From: Cyanobacteria bacterium HKST-UBA02 | GTDB taxonomy: Bacteria > Cyanobacteriota > Vampirovibrionia > Obscuribacterales > Obscuribacteraceae | Assembly: GCA_020431945.1 (NCBI GenBank) | Contig: JAGQHH010000196.1 | Span: 1-10,788 of the forward strand | Reading direction: 5' to 3' | DNA length: 10,788 bases | Shown: positions 1 to 7,904 of the stretch, one piece after another | Layout: each line of letters begins with the position of its first letter | Position numbering within the stretch: position 1 is the stretch's first letter | Made by a program: the position numbers and the translations under genes | Notes under the pieces: generated by a model | Seen by the model: only the letters and a program-made list of their open reading frames with translations | Told to the model about the DNA's origin: nothing | Databases searched by the model: none

Positions 1-100
1 TGCATATTCTCGTGAAAATGGCCGGTGAATCTCGTCGGAAAATGGCCACTGATTCTCGTTGATTTTGGCCTGGGATTCTCATTTAATCTGGCCGCCTGCC
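1..100. repeat. Left terminal repeat array of the IS21 element
   Basis: A 14-bp tip (1-14) is followed by four copies of a degenerate repeat: 15-38 (24 bp), 39-61 (23 bp), 62-84 (23 bp) and a shortened copy at 85-100. Each copy has a TGGCC core and all but the last end in a TCTCRT-like block. The last copy stops in GGCCGCCTGCC. These are inverted relative to the right-end array and are the likely IstA binding sites. Copies at this end have diverged more than those at the right end. Confidence 0.88.
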
Positions 101-131
101 AAGGACCTCTAGAGCTGAAAGGACGCTAATT

Positions 132-884
132 TTACTGTTCCCCTTTCGAGTCCTTCTTTTTCCTTTTGCCCCTTAAAGTTTTTCCAGTCAATTCAATTTT
201 GTAGGCACTGTGGATGATGCGGTCGAGAATGGCATCCGCGAGAGTAGGATTCTCGAAAGTTCGGTGCCAGTCCTCGACCGGTACCTGGGAAGAGATTAGA
301 AGTGAGCGGTGACCGCAGCGGTCGTCAGTCACTTCCAGGAGGTCTCGGCTATTCTCCTCCGTAACTGGTATCAAGGCGAAGTCATCCAGGACTAGCAGAT
401 CGAACTTCAGAAGTTTGTTCAAGAATTTGTTGTAACTGCCGTCCATTCTGGCAACCATCAGGTCTTGAAAGAACCTGGGCGCCCTGTAGTAGGCAGGACT
501 GAATCCGAGCTTGCAGACCTTGTGTGCCAGTGCGCAGGCGAGATAGCTCTTGCCGACTCCGGTTGGCCCTGTTATCAGGACATTGAGACCCTCTCGCACC
601 CATTGGCCGGTCGAGAGCTGAGAAATGAGTCCTCGCTCCAGACCACGGGGATGGCTAAAGTCTATGTCCTCCATGACCGCGCTCTGTTTAAGCTTGGCTG
701 TCTTCAGCCGTCGTCCGAGCTTCTGGCTTTCTCTGTCTGAATACTCTGCGTCGATGAGGAGAGCGAGGCGGTCATGGAAGGCAAGCTTCTGTACATCAGC
801 GATGTCTTCCTGCCCCTGAAGCGCCTTGACCATGCCATTTAGCTTCATCGAAAGCAGCTTATCTATTGTTTGGTTGTTTAGCAT
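132..884 (-). CDS. istB: IstB, AAA+ ATPase transposition helper of the IS21 element
   Basis: This 250-residue protein is the ATP-dependent regulator that prepares target DNA and activates the IstA transposase; the length is normal for IstB. Visible motifs are Walker A GPTGVGKS (106-113), Walker B LLVLDD (163-168), a sensor-like SSQ (198-200) and the conserved DRIIHSA segment (221-227). The basic C-terminus (KRKKK) is also typical. The ATG at 884 is supported by AGGAGG (892-897) with a 7-nt spacer. This start overlaps the last codons of istA by 7 bp, so translation is probably coupled. No frameshift or lost motif is seen. The N-terminal 70 residues match the helical DNA-binding and oligomerisation region of the family by position only. 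Confidence 0.95.
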   Translation of the reverse strand: MLNNQTIDKLLSMKLNGMVKALQGQEDIADVQKLAFHDRLALLIDAEYSDRESQKLGRRLKTAKLKQSAVMEDIDFSHPRGLERGLISQLSTGQWVREGLNVLITGPTGVGKSYLACALAHKVCKLGFSPAYYRAPRFFQDLMVARMDGSYNKFLNKLLKFDLLVLDDFALIPVTEENSRDLLEVTDDRCGHRSLLISSQVPVEDWHRTFENPTLADAILDRIIHSAYKIELTGKTLRGKRKKKDSKGEQ

Positions 885-2437
885 CCGTGTTCCTCCTGCT
901 TGAAGTGTTCTGGACCTCTAATGTTCTTGTGCTCGAAACTGGTGGTAGGCAGCTTGAGTTGTGAAGGAAGGTTCTCTACTCCCTGCTTTAGAATCTCTCT
1001 GACAACTCGGTAGCCAGGCGACCTTAGTCGGAACGCGTAGCTGCAAGCTGCTTCCAGATCGGTCGAGCCGTACTTGTCCTTGAGAGTCCGAAGCAGACCG
1101 AAGCACTGGTCGAAGCTGAGCTGAGGGTACGGCTTCGAGTCCAGGAGGTGCTGAATCATGGCCGTTGTATTTGGACCGACCTTGCGAGCCTGCTGTATGA
1201 AGCGCTCCGGCGACATTCCATGATACGCGGCGTGCTTAGGCGGCAAGTGCTCCTCTGCGGTTGTTTTTCCATTTTGCACCCAGCTTCGCAGGTGGCTGGC
1301 GACGCGGAGATTGCTGTGAAACACCTCGACGGTATTTGCTGTGCTCCGGACTTCGACTGACTCGCCAGATAGTTGGTAAGGGACGGAATAGTAGTGACAG
1401 TCGATGAAGACGTGATAGTTGTTCGGCACTCCGACGTTGACTGACCATTCTTCAAACTCGTATTCGAATCTGGGCAGGGGTTGCATCGCCGGTCTATCGA
1501 CCTCCTCGTACCAGGTGGTCCTGGACCCTGAGAGCTTCTGAAACGGCTGGTCGTTGACTTCCTTTAGACGCCTCCCTATCTCCTGATTCAGGTGGTCGAG
1601 ACTGAAGAATGTTTGGTTGCGGAGCGGAGCCAAAACCTGCTGCTCGACAATCTGGACGCCTTTCTCTACCTTTGCCTTGTCTCGAGGATGTCTCTTGCGC
1701 GCCGGCAGTATCCCACAGCCGTAGTGCTCTCCGAGGCGTTGGTATGTACGGTTAAGGGTGGGGTCATGACGGTCCGCTTTAGTCACCGCACTCTTCAGGT
1801 TGTCCGGTACAAGGAATCTCGGGACACCACCAAGAAATCGGAAAGCGTGGATATGAGCCTCTATCCAGGACTGCAGCTTCTGGTCTGCGCAGCCCCTGGC
1901 GAATATGTAGTTGCTTGCTCCCATTACGCCCACAAAGATCTCTGCTCTCCTAACCTCTCCGGTATCGCGGTCGGTGATCCATGCTCCCTGCCCAGCAAAG
2001 TCTACGAAGAACTTCTCGCCGGCTCTGTGGTCCTGCTGCATGACGACGTCGCGCTTCTTCTGCCACTGCCGGAGCCGCCGGCAGAATTGTGGGTAGCTCA
2101 AGCCGGTCGGGGTCTCTGAGCGATACTCCAACCAGACGAGCTTCTTTGTCATGCCCTTTCGCCGAAGCTCTCGGTCAATTTTCTCCCAGTCGGGATCTTC
2201 ATACCGTGTAGGCACCGGAGCCGGAGCGCCGAAAAGTAGATTCTCCAGAAACTGGTCATCCTGCTCCACTGGCAGGGGCCAGACGAGCTCGTGAGCAGCC
2301 GCAAGGCGAAGGGTCTCTTGAACCTTTCCGCGCGAGATCCCTAATACCCGAGATATCTCGTTCGCGCTCAATTCCAGCTGTAATGCCAGACGTAGTAATT
2401 CACGAATTTTCTGCATGGGAAGCCTCTCTCTAGGCAT
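878..2437 (-). CDS. istA: IstA, DDE transposase of the IS21 element
   Basis: This 519-residue transposase carries out strand cleavage and joining at the element ends. From the chosen start, residues about 23-46 form a helix-turn-helix (SANEISRVLGISRGKVQETL). The RNase H-like core has candidate catalytic residues D146 (in FFVDFAG), D212 (in VPDNLKS) and E258 (in KAKVEKG), with spacing of the IS21 type. The C-terminal half contains the usual beta-barrel-like region (YYSVPYQLSGESVEV). The frame is open to an ATG at 2479. I prefer the ATG at 2437 because it has a strong AGGAGG site 6 nt upstream and begins MPRERLPMQKIRE, the normal N-terminus as I recall it. The stop codon overlaps the start of istB. 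Expression may be driven from within the right-end region, where I found no clear promoter. Confidence 0.95.
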   Translation of the reverse strand: MPRERLPMQKIRELLRLALQLELSANEISRVLGISRGKVQETLRLAAAHELVWPLPVEQDDQFLENLLFGAPAPVPTRYEDPDWEKIDRELRRKGMTKKLVWLEYRSETPTGLSYPQFCRRLRQWQKKRDVVMQQDHRAGEKFFVDFAGQGAWITDRDTGEVRRAEIFVGVMGASNYIFARGCADQKLQSWIEAHIHAFRFLGGVPRFLVPDNLKSAVTKADRHDPTLNRTYQRLGEHYGCGILPARKRHPRDKAKVEKGVQIVEQQVLAPLRNQTFFSLDHLNQEIGRRLKEVNDQPFQKLSGSRTTWYEEVDRPAMQPLPRFEYEFEEWSVNVGVPNNYHVFIDCHYYSVPYQLSGESVEVRSTANTVEVFHSNLRVASHLRSWVQNGKTTAEEHLPPKHAAYHGMSPERFIQQARKVGPNTTAMIQHLLDSKPYPQLSFDQCFGLLRTLKDKYGSTDLEAACSYAFRLRSPGYRVVREILKQGVENLPSQLKLPTTSFEHKNIRGPEHFKQEEHGC

Positions 2438-2443
2438 CGGATT

Positions 2444-2449
2444 CCTCCT
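2444..2449 (-). promoter_or_regulatory. Ribosome binding site that decides the istA start
   Basis: Minus-strand AGGAGG lies 6 nt upstream of the ATG at 2437. It favours this start over the in-frame ATG at 2479 and shortens the predicted protein by 14 residues. Confidence 0.75.
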
Positions 2450-2552
2450 CTCACTCGAAGCGATTGGAGAAGAATCCACTGTTTGTCTTGAGACGTCCCT
2501 GTCAGCCTAGCCGAACAGTCAGTTTCTGAACGACGCTTTAGAATATCCGGTT

Positions 2553-2675
2553 GGCAAGCGGCCATTTTCGATGAGAATGACCGGCCAGATTAAACGAGAA
2601 TTGCCGGCCACTTTCGACGATATTCACCGGCCATTTTGGATGAGAATTGCCGGCCAGATTCGATGAGAATATGCA
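2553..2675. repeat. Right terminal repeat array of the IS21 element
   Basis: Reading inward on the minus strand, a 15-bp tip (2675-2661) is followed by four exact 23-bp units: 2660-2638, 2637-2615, 2614-2592 and 2591-2569. A truncated fifth copy lies at 2568-2553 and ends in GGCCGCTTGCC. All units share TGGCCG and, in the full copies, a TCTCRT or TATCGT block. Starts of successive units vary AATC, AAAA, AAAG, AATC, AAAA. They are inverted with respect to the left array and are the probable IstA binding sites. Confidence 0.9.
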
Positions 2676-2687
2676 ATGGTTTTATGG

Positions 2688-2795
2688 CTAATCCGCCGAC
2701 TCTATTGAATTGACGTTCTCCTTTATTTCAACCTCTTGGAACGTCTTGTGCTGAATTGGCAATAATCTTCCAGCGTCAATTTCGAACAACGGCAT
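2688..2795 (-). pseudogene. 5' remnant of a fifth operon gene next to the IS element (or a 35-codon gene)
   Basis: An ATG at 2795, preceded by AGAGGTG with a 6-nt spacer, opens a 35-codon frame 33 bp after the metallopeptidase stop. It begins MPLFEIDAGRLLPIQHKTF and ends with TAG at 2690-2688, only 12 bp before the IS end. The N-terminus resembles, from memory, small proteins with a PD-(D/E)xK nuclease-like fold (DUF4268- or DUF5655-like) that start with a short strand and then a TF...IKER segment. Here the frame reads IKENV, but skipping one GA of the GAGA at this point would give IKERQFNRV and stay open into the IS. This suggests a frameshifted fragment whose remainder was separated by the IS. 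The family assignment is a guess, and a genuine short gene is possible. Confidence 0.45.
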
Positions 2796-2801
2796 ACTTA
2801 G

Positions 2802-2808
2802 CACCTCT
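2802..2808 (-). promoter_or_regulatory. Ribosome binding site of the truncated fifth gene
   Basis: Minus-strand AGAGGTG lies 6 nt upstream of the ATG at 2795. It is better placed than the site of the preceding gene, and it is the main sign that the short frame was a real gene start. Confidence 0.5.
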
Positions 2809-2828
2809 GAGCGGCTATATGTTGTTTG

Positions 2829-3563
2829 TCACCAGCGGCATGACCACTCCTCATGAGCTAGTGGTCCTGAGTTTAAGATGTCGCGGCGTGAACGCCAGTC
2901 GGGGAGGAGGCGATCCATTAAAGCAACAAACCTGTCGCTATGAGATCGCTCGATTAGATGAGCAAGCTCGTGAACAATCACATACTCCAGGCACTCAAAT
3001 GGCTTCTTGGCTAATTCAAGATTTAGCAACAAGCACCGGGACTGAGCATTACAGCTGCCCCACTTCGTTTTCATTTTTCGAATGCCCCACTCTGGTTTTT
3101 TGACACAAAGCATGGCCGACCATTGGGCCACCAACGGAGTAGCAGCATCTTTCAACTGCCTGCGATACCAGTCGTTCAAAATTTCCTGGCGGCGAGCCTG
3201 GCTAGTTGTGCGCCGGACAAACAGATGGAGCGTCGTTTTGTTTTGCAGCATGACGGTGCATCTGCCAGTATGTTCGATAACGCGTAGCCGATAACGGCGA
3301 CCTTGGAAATAATGTGTTTCGCCGGTGACCATCTCGCGCTCGGTCTGGCGGGCTTGTGCTTCGAACTTTGCTTTTTGGCGTTTAATCCAAACTATCCTTT
3401 CTACAACCGCAAGCCTAATGGCGTCCTTGGTCAGTGCAAGCGGAGCTGCAACTCGGACCTTTCCGTTTGGTGGATATACTCCGAGGTGGAGGTTCTTGAT
3501 GCGCTTCCGCACTACCTCGATACTCATGCCGCTAACCGCAAAGCTATACGTCTCAGTATTCAT
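2829..3563 (-). CDS. YgjP/DUF45-type zinc metallopeptidase attached to the type I R-M operon
   Basis: This 244-residue protein belongs by its motifs to the YgjP-like (DUF45, M48-clan) metallopeptidases. The signature MKTKWGSC sits at 164-171 and the zinc site HELAH at 198-202. H208 in ERSHSDRF is the likely third ligand, where family members usually read NHS. The N-terminal half (about 15-115) is the strand-rich DUF45 region with the KVRVAAP segment. No signal peptide or membrane segment is seen, so it should be cytoplasmic. The start at 3563 overlaps the last codons of hsdR by 11 bp and has only a weak GAAGAAG ribosome site, which suggests coupling to hsdR translation. Genes of this family commonly accompany type I R-M systems. 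Substrate and role are unknown to me; control of HsdR turnover is only a hypothesis. Confidence 0.88.
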   Translation of the reverse strand: MNTETYSFAVSGMSIEVVRKRIKNLHLGVYPPNGKVRVAAPLALTKDAIRLAVVERIVWIKRQKAKFEAQARQTEREMVTGETHYFQGRRYRLRVIEHTGRCTVMLQNKTTLHLFVRRTTSQARRQEILNDWYRRQLKDAATPLVAQWSAMLCVKKPEWGIRKMKTKWGSCNAQSRCLLLNLELAKKPFECLEYVIVHELAHLIERSHSDRFVALMDRLLPDWRSRRDILNSGPLAHEEWSCRW

Positions 3564-6500
3564 GTTGCTTCTTCGCCAACTCGAAAATGGTTTCTACTTT
3601 TGTCTCGTCCTTCAGCACTTTTCGAATTGCGTATTTGACTTCGCGTTCTTTCACCATGCTTCCTCTCCAATCATCCTTCTTCGTAGAGGTGATGGCATGG
3701 TCAACCAGAATCGTTAAGTCCAAGTCCTGGTCAAGATTGTCGTAAATTGCTCTTTTGGCTGGAGAATTGATTTCTTTTGGGTAGTTCGCGCCGAGACCAG
3801 GATCGTTTACTTTCTTAGTCAAGGCTACTATCTCTGCCAAATACTGTTCATATTCGATTGCTTCTTGCCGCCGCTTTTCGATCAGTGCATCCAGAAGTTC
3901 TGACATTCGCTCGTAGTATTTCGGATTCATTGGTTGCTCGTCAGTGATGATTTTTCTGACGTTGTTCTCAATTGTTTCGGCTACAGCTTCCTTGTTTCGC
4001 TTAATTCCCGTTGGCAGCATGTCAATGGCATCGGAGCCGCGCTGAACAATCAACTGGATCAATGAGAGATCGTCAAAAGCAGAAATCTTCTGGCTGTCCT
4101 CTGCGCGAATGTAGGTATCAATTAGATGGCGCATGGCTGGTTCGTACATTTTGAGGTCAATATAGTCACCGCTAGCGATCTTGACCTCGTTTCTCACGCG
4201 TTCAAAGTGGGCGACTTCATCCTTCAATTTAGAGATTTGCGGATCGCTATAGCCTGCCTGGGGCAATTCGTTTGCGATGTTGCCGAAAGCACGTAGCAGC
4301 GAGCCTGTGAACTTATACAATTTGAGGCGCTTTGGCTCGTTTTCTTTGAGTTGTCCGGCATCACCAGAATCGGTGCCACAAAAATATCTTAAATAGTCGG
4401 CCGTCTCTTTCGGAGGCTCGACCGGTTCACAAAGCGCTTTGATAATTTCTCTGGCTTCTTCTAGATCTTCTCTGGCTTCTTCCAAACGGTCTTTAAGCAA
4501 GCCTTCTACGTCAGTTTTGTCGTATCCATCAAGAGCACCGCTGGTGTAGTCTTGAACGGCTTTCTCTAGTCCCTTAAATAGGTCTTTGTAGTCGATGATA
4601 TAGCCGTATTGCTTGTCATCACCATCGAGTCTGTTGACTCTGCAGATTGCTTGGAACAGCCCATGATCGCGCATCTGCTTGTCGATATACAGATACGTCG
4701 CAGACGGAGCATCGAAGCCGGTTAGGAGCTTGTCGACGACAATGACGAGTTTCATTTGTCCGGGTTCTTCAACGAACTTTTTCTTTACGGCCTTCTCGAA
4801 CTCTTCCGATCTCTTTACGGCTTTTTCCTCATCTTCCTTAAACCAGTCAGCCAGCATCTTCCGATAAGTGGCGAATTTGTGTTGCTTTTCAGTTTCCCCT
4901 TCGCCAGTCTCCTCTCCTTTTATGTCTGCCGCCGACGGCGAATAAGAGGTAATGATTGCGCATTTCCCGGCGAGTTCCGTCTTGAAAAAAAGCTCATAGA
5001 ATTTGCAAGCTTCATAGATGCTTCCAGCCACAAGCATCGCGTTGCCGTGACCGTCCATTAGTCGCGGCTTTATGCTCATGTCGAGGAGAATGTCACTTAC
5101 TATCTTCTCCAGCCTGGATTGACACGAAAGAACTCTCTGCATAGTGCCCCACTTCTGTTTGAGAAGAGCTTTGGCCATGTCGGTGAGTCCGCGAGTCTTT
5201 GCCTCAAACCACTGGTCGATTCGCTGCTGGGAGGTAATGCTTTGATCGATGTCTCGTGCTTCGTAGCGAAGATCTAGAACTACTTTGTCCTGAACAGCTT
5301 CGTTGAATTTATAGGTATGAATGTACCTGCCGAATACTTCTATGCTTTTCTGCTTGTCGGTCTTGAGCAACGGAGTACCGGTAAAGCCGATAAACATGGC
5401 ATCTGGCAAAATTGCCTTCATCGCGCGGTGGAGATCGCCTGACTGGCTTCGATGGCACTCATCGACAAAGACATAGATGTCTCCCTTGGCTTTGAAGTCC
5501 TTTGGAACAGCCTTCTTGACTTCATCTATGTAGCTGGAAATATCTCCGACGTATTCACCGTCCTCCTTGCCGCCGAACTTGTGAACTAGAGAGCATATCA
5601 ACGATGGCGTATGAGCATTAAGGGTGGTTATGAGGTCGGCTCCACTCTTCGCGCGATAGATGCTCTCATTTAGTCCAAGAAAGACCTTCTCGATTTGCTC
5701 ATCGAGCTCAGTTCTGTCGGTGATGATAAGTACTCTGGAATCAGTCAAATTCTCTCTGATCCATTTCGCGAGCCAGACCATCGTCATGCTCTTGCCGCTA
5801 CCTTGCGTGTGCCAGATGATGCCGCCCTCGCGACGTTTGACAAACTCTTGGGCGGCTCTAACTCCAAAGTACTGGTTTTGTCGGCAAAGCTTCTTCGTTC
5901 CGGCGTCAAAAACGATGAAATCATGAATCAGCTCCAGCAAGCGATGCTTGTTGCATAGCTGAAAGAGATGTCGTTCAAGTCTACTCTCTATCGGGCTCTG
6001 TTCTTTCCAGGTCAGGTAGTACTTTTCTTTCGTTTCGATTGTGCCGTACTGAATGCCTTCGGTGTCATTACCGGCCATAATTAGCTGAATCGTCGAGAAG
6101 AATGGCTGGATAAAAATGGGCAGCTGATTGTCTAGGTTTTGTCTGATTCCTTCAGAGACTGACACCATTGACCGTTTCAGCTCGAGCACTCCGAGTGCGA
6201 TGCCATTTACGTACAAGATTATGTCCGGTCTTTTGCCGTTTGCTTTGGCATTAGCGCCCTTAACAGTTACTTCTTCAGCAATAGCGAAGTCATTTTTGAG
6301 CGGATTCTCCCAGTCGATAAGCCAGACCGTCTCGTAGTTTTCACTGATGTCAGTTTTTACTTTTACGCCGTAACGGAGTAACACGTAAACTTCCTTGTTC
6401 CTATCGTAGATGCTAAGACTTTGGTTGTTCGCAGACTTCTCCAGCTGGTAGATAGTCTTGCTTACGAGACCATCGCTGTAGCCCTTTTGCGCCAGGTAGC

Positions 6501-6639
6501 TTCTTAGCAGACCAAGTTCGATATTTTTGTTATCACTCCGCTCAAGCCAGTTGCCGAGATAGTCATAACCTAGTTGCTCCTGAAAAAACGAGACCACCCT
6601 ATCCTGAGTTTTTTTCTCTACCTGTCCAACCTTGCTCAT
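3553..6639 (-). CDS. hsdR: Type I restriction enzyme R subunit (nuclease and translocase)
   Basis: This 1028-residue motor and cleavage subunit pulls DNA through the R-M complex using ATP and cuts unmodified DNA far from the recognition site. In order: an N-terminal PD-(D/E)xK nuclease with PD at 138-139 and ELK at 153-155; Walker A TQGSGKS (278-284); DECH helicase motif II (393-396); TGTP motif III (420-423); LLTGFDAP (638-645) and QAICRVNR motif VI (663-670); then a long helical C-terminal region that in this family contacts the methyltransferase. Length and motifs are normal and no catalytic residue is missing. The ATG at 6639 overlaps the hsdS stop in an ATGA arrangement, with GGGAGG at 6651-6656. 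Its 3' end overlaps the metallopeptidase start. Family identity is very secure; the type I subclass (A-E) is not assigned. Confidence 0.97.
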   Translation of the reverse strand: MSKVGQVEKKTQDRVVSFFQEQLGYDYLGNWLERSDNKNIELGLLRSYLAQKGYSDGLVSKTIYQLEKSANNQSLSIYDRNKEVYVLLRYGVKVKTDISENYETVWLIDWENPLKNDFAIAEEVTVKGANAKANGKRPDIILYVNGIALGVLELKRSMVSVSEGIRQNLDNQLPIFIQPFFSTIQLIMAGNDTEGIQYGTIETKEKYYLTWKEQSPIESRLERHLFQLCNKHRLLELIHDFIVFDAGTKKLCRQNQYFGVRAAQEFVKRREGGIIWHTQGSGKSMTMVWLAKWIRENLTDSRVLIITDRTELDEQIEKVFLGLNESIYRAKSGADLITTLNAHTPSLICSLVHKFGGKEDGEYVGDISSYIDEVKKAVPKDFKAKGDIYVFVDECHRSQSGDLHRAMKAILPDAMFIGFTGTPLLKTDKQKSIEVFGRYIHTYKFNEAVQDKVVLDLRYEARDIDQSITSQQRIDQWFEAKTRGLTDMAKALLKQKWGTMQRVLSCQSRLEKIVSDILLDMSIKPRLMDGHGNAMLVAGSIYEACKFYELFFKTELAGKCAIITSYSPSAADIKGEETGEGETEKQHKFATYRKMLADWFKEDEEKAVKRSEEFEKAVKKKFVEEPGQMKLVIVVDKLLTGFDAPSATYLYIDKQMRDHGLFQAICRVNRLDGDDKQYGYIIDYKDLFKGLEKAVQDYTSGALDGYDKTDVEGLLKDRLEEAREDLEEAREIIKALCEPVEPPKETADYLRYFCGTDSGDAGQLKENEPKRLKLYKFTGSLLRAFGNIANELPQAGYSDPQISKLKDEVAHFERVRNEVKIASGDYIDLKMYEPAMRHLIDTYIRAEDSQKISAFDDLSLIQLIVQRGSDAIDMLPTGIKRNKEAVAETIENNVRKIITDEQPMNPKYYERMSELLDALIEKRRQEAIEYEQYLAEIVALTKKVNDPGLGANYPKEINSPAKRAIYDNLDQDLDLTILVDHAITSTKKDDWRGSMVKEREVKYAIRKVLKDETKVETIFELAKKQHEY

Positions 6640-7904
6640 ACTAGGCGAATCCTCCCAGTGAGAAGCTCCTGCATCATTCCTTGTTTCAGCAGGATTGTTT
6701 TGTCTCGGCGCCGTTCGAGAGCCTTGATTTCTGCACTCATGCTTGAGAGCACGCTAACGATTGCTAACTGCTCATCGATAGGTGGCAAAGGAACCTTGAT
6801 TGACTTGATATTCGAGGCGTTGATGTTGATGTTTGAACTGCCTTGTGTAATTGAAAGCAGCTGCTTCCAAACGATCTTTGTTTCGTAGAGGAAACCAAAG
6901 TATTCGTTCATAACTTTGGTTTGATCCAAGGCGAATCGAATTATATAAGAGCCAAATACAGCCTCGACTTCCTCAGCAACTATTCCGTAACGGCCAATAG
7001 CACCACTTCGTGCGAACAAAAAATCCCCTTTACCAATTCGGAACTGCTCGTATTCGACTTTTGAGATGTTCAGCATGGGCATGGATTCATAATCTATTTG
7101 GGGATTCAGTAAATCAGTAATGCGCACAAGCCTGATTCCATGCTGAACATACCGATCCTTGGTGTAGTATCCCTGTTTATGATTTACAGTAAAATCTTTA
7201 ACCGGACTTTCGTGCCAATCCTTTGGAATCTGACCAATCTCCGTCTGCTTGAAGCCATCTTTCTTCTTAAACCCCGGCAACCTTGTCTTGCCGGTTAGGA
7301 GCTGCTGCATGGTGGCTTGCTTTATGTCCCGCTTTTTAGCGATGAGTCGGTCAAGTGAATTGATAAGGGCATCTACGTCAGAAAGCGCGGCGGCGATGGC
7401 GAGTTGTTCCTCAATTGGGGGAAGCAGCAGTCTTAGTGCTCTAAAGTACGGCAAACCGATGGTCTTGATGGTATTACCCATCGCGATGCGTTCGAATTCC
7501 GATTTTCGACTTTGCAACCAGTAGTACAGGAATACATTGTTCAGACTTGGTCCGCAGTGCCAAGCCATAAAATGTTGACTTACGGCCATCTCACACGTCA
7601 TGATCGAGCTCTTTCCGACGCCAGCGTCTCGAGAGAGTACGACGGTTCCTGCAGGATGCACAACCGCAGAAGAATGGGCTATACCTAATGGTGTGATTTT
7701 CGCAGTGGTATCGCTGATGTACAGCTTATCGAGGCGATCAGTATCCCTGAGAGAAATCCATTTAATCTCGCCGTTCCAATACTCTGGATGTTTTTTGTCC
7801 GGAGTGTGTCCACTCCCTCGCACTGCAACATCATCGAGCAAAAATAATTTCCACTGATTTGGAAGTTCACCAGTTGCTGGTTTCCTCACGGAAGCTGCTT
7901 GCAT
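6636..7904 (-). CDS. hsdS: Type I R-M specificity subunit
   Basis: This 422-residue subunit chooses the bipartite DNA sequence that is methylated or restricted. It has the usual two halves. Target-recognition domain 1 covers about 14-163, followed by a conserved helical spacer (IEEQLAIAAALSDVDAL... to LLTGKTRLPGF, 164-212). Domain 2 covers about 222-375 and is followed by a second copy of the spacer (IDEQLAIVSVLSSM... to LLTGRIRLV, 376-422). The two recognition domains do not look alike, so an asymmetric target is expected; its sequence cannot be read from the protein. The ATG at 7904 overlaps the end of hsdM by 19 bp. A G-rich stretch (GGGGGTG, 7907-7913) lies very close to the start, so coupling to hsdM is likely. 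No extra hsdS copy or invertase gene is present. Confidence 0.96.
   Translation of the reverse strand: MQAASVRKPATGELPNQWKLFLLDDVAVRGSGHTPDKKHPEYWNGEIKWISLRDTDRLDKLYISDTTAKITPLGIAHSSAVVHPAGTVVLSRDAGVGKSSIMTCEMAVSQHFMAWHCGPSLNNVFLYYWLQSRKSEFERIAMGNTIKTIGLPYFRALRLLLPPIEEQLAIAAALSDVDALINSLDRLIAKKRDIKQATMQQLLTGKTRLPGFKKKDGFKQTEIGQIPKDWHESPVKDFTVNHKQGYYTKDRYVQHGIRLVRITDLLNPQIDYESMPMLNISKVEYEQFRIGKGDFLFARSGAIGRYGIVAEEVEAVFGSYIIRFALDQTKVMNEYFGFLYETKIVWKQLLSITQGSSNININASNIKSIKVPLPPIDEQLAIVSVLSSMSAEIKALERRRDKTILLKQGMMQELLTGRIRLV

Larger units (their letters stand above)
1..2675 (-). mobile_element. IS21-family insertion sequence, apparently complete
   Basis: The element carries the istA-istB pair, overlapping by 7 bp, which defines the IS21 family. 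It is bounded by matching ends: position 1 reads TGCATATTCTC and the reverse complement of the right end (2675 backwards) reads the same. The ends are therefore the 5'-TG...CA-3' type usual for the family. Each tip is followed inward by a tandem array of about 23-bp repeats, as expected for the multiple transposase-binding sites of IS21 elements. Both genes are open and keep their catalytic motifs, so the copy may be active. The window starts on the first base of the element, so the left flank and target duplication cannot be seen. Host sequence on the right begins at 2676. The boundary at base 1 is inferred from symmetry with the right end. Confidence 0.93.

Noticed and set aside
15..100. Short regular repeats suggesting a CRISPR array
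   Set aside because: The units are contiguous without unique spacers, are inverted at the other end of the element and are explained as IS21 terminal binding sites.
1592..2119. 175-codon plus-strand open frame
   Set aside because: It lies wholly opposite istA, which has clear transposase motifs, and its translation shows no family features. It is a shadow frame.
2676..2828. Terminator at the end of the hsd operon
   Set aside because: No stem-loop with a T-tract was found on the minus strand between the metallopeptidase gene and the IS. The original operon end was probably displaced by the insertion.
3303..3717. Overlapping plus-strand frames of 111 and 130 codons
   Set aside because: They are antisense to the metallopeptidase and hsdR genes, have no ribosome site and no recognisable domain.
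7600..7630. Walker A-like GVGKSS in HsdS (residues 95-100)
   Set aside because: It lies inside recognition domain 1, where LSRDAxxGK-type segments are common, and there is no Walker B or other ATPase motif.
6636..7904. Phase-variable hsdS shufflon
   Set aside because: There is only one hsdS, the two spacer copies are not near-identical in DNA, and no recombinase gene or inverted recognition-domain copy is present.
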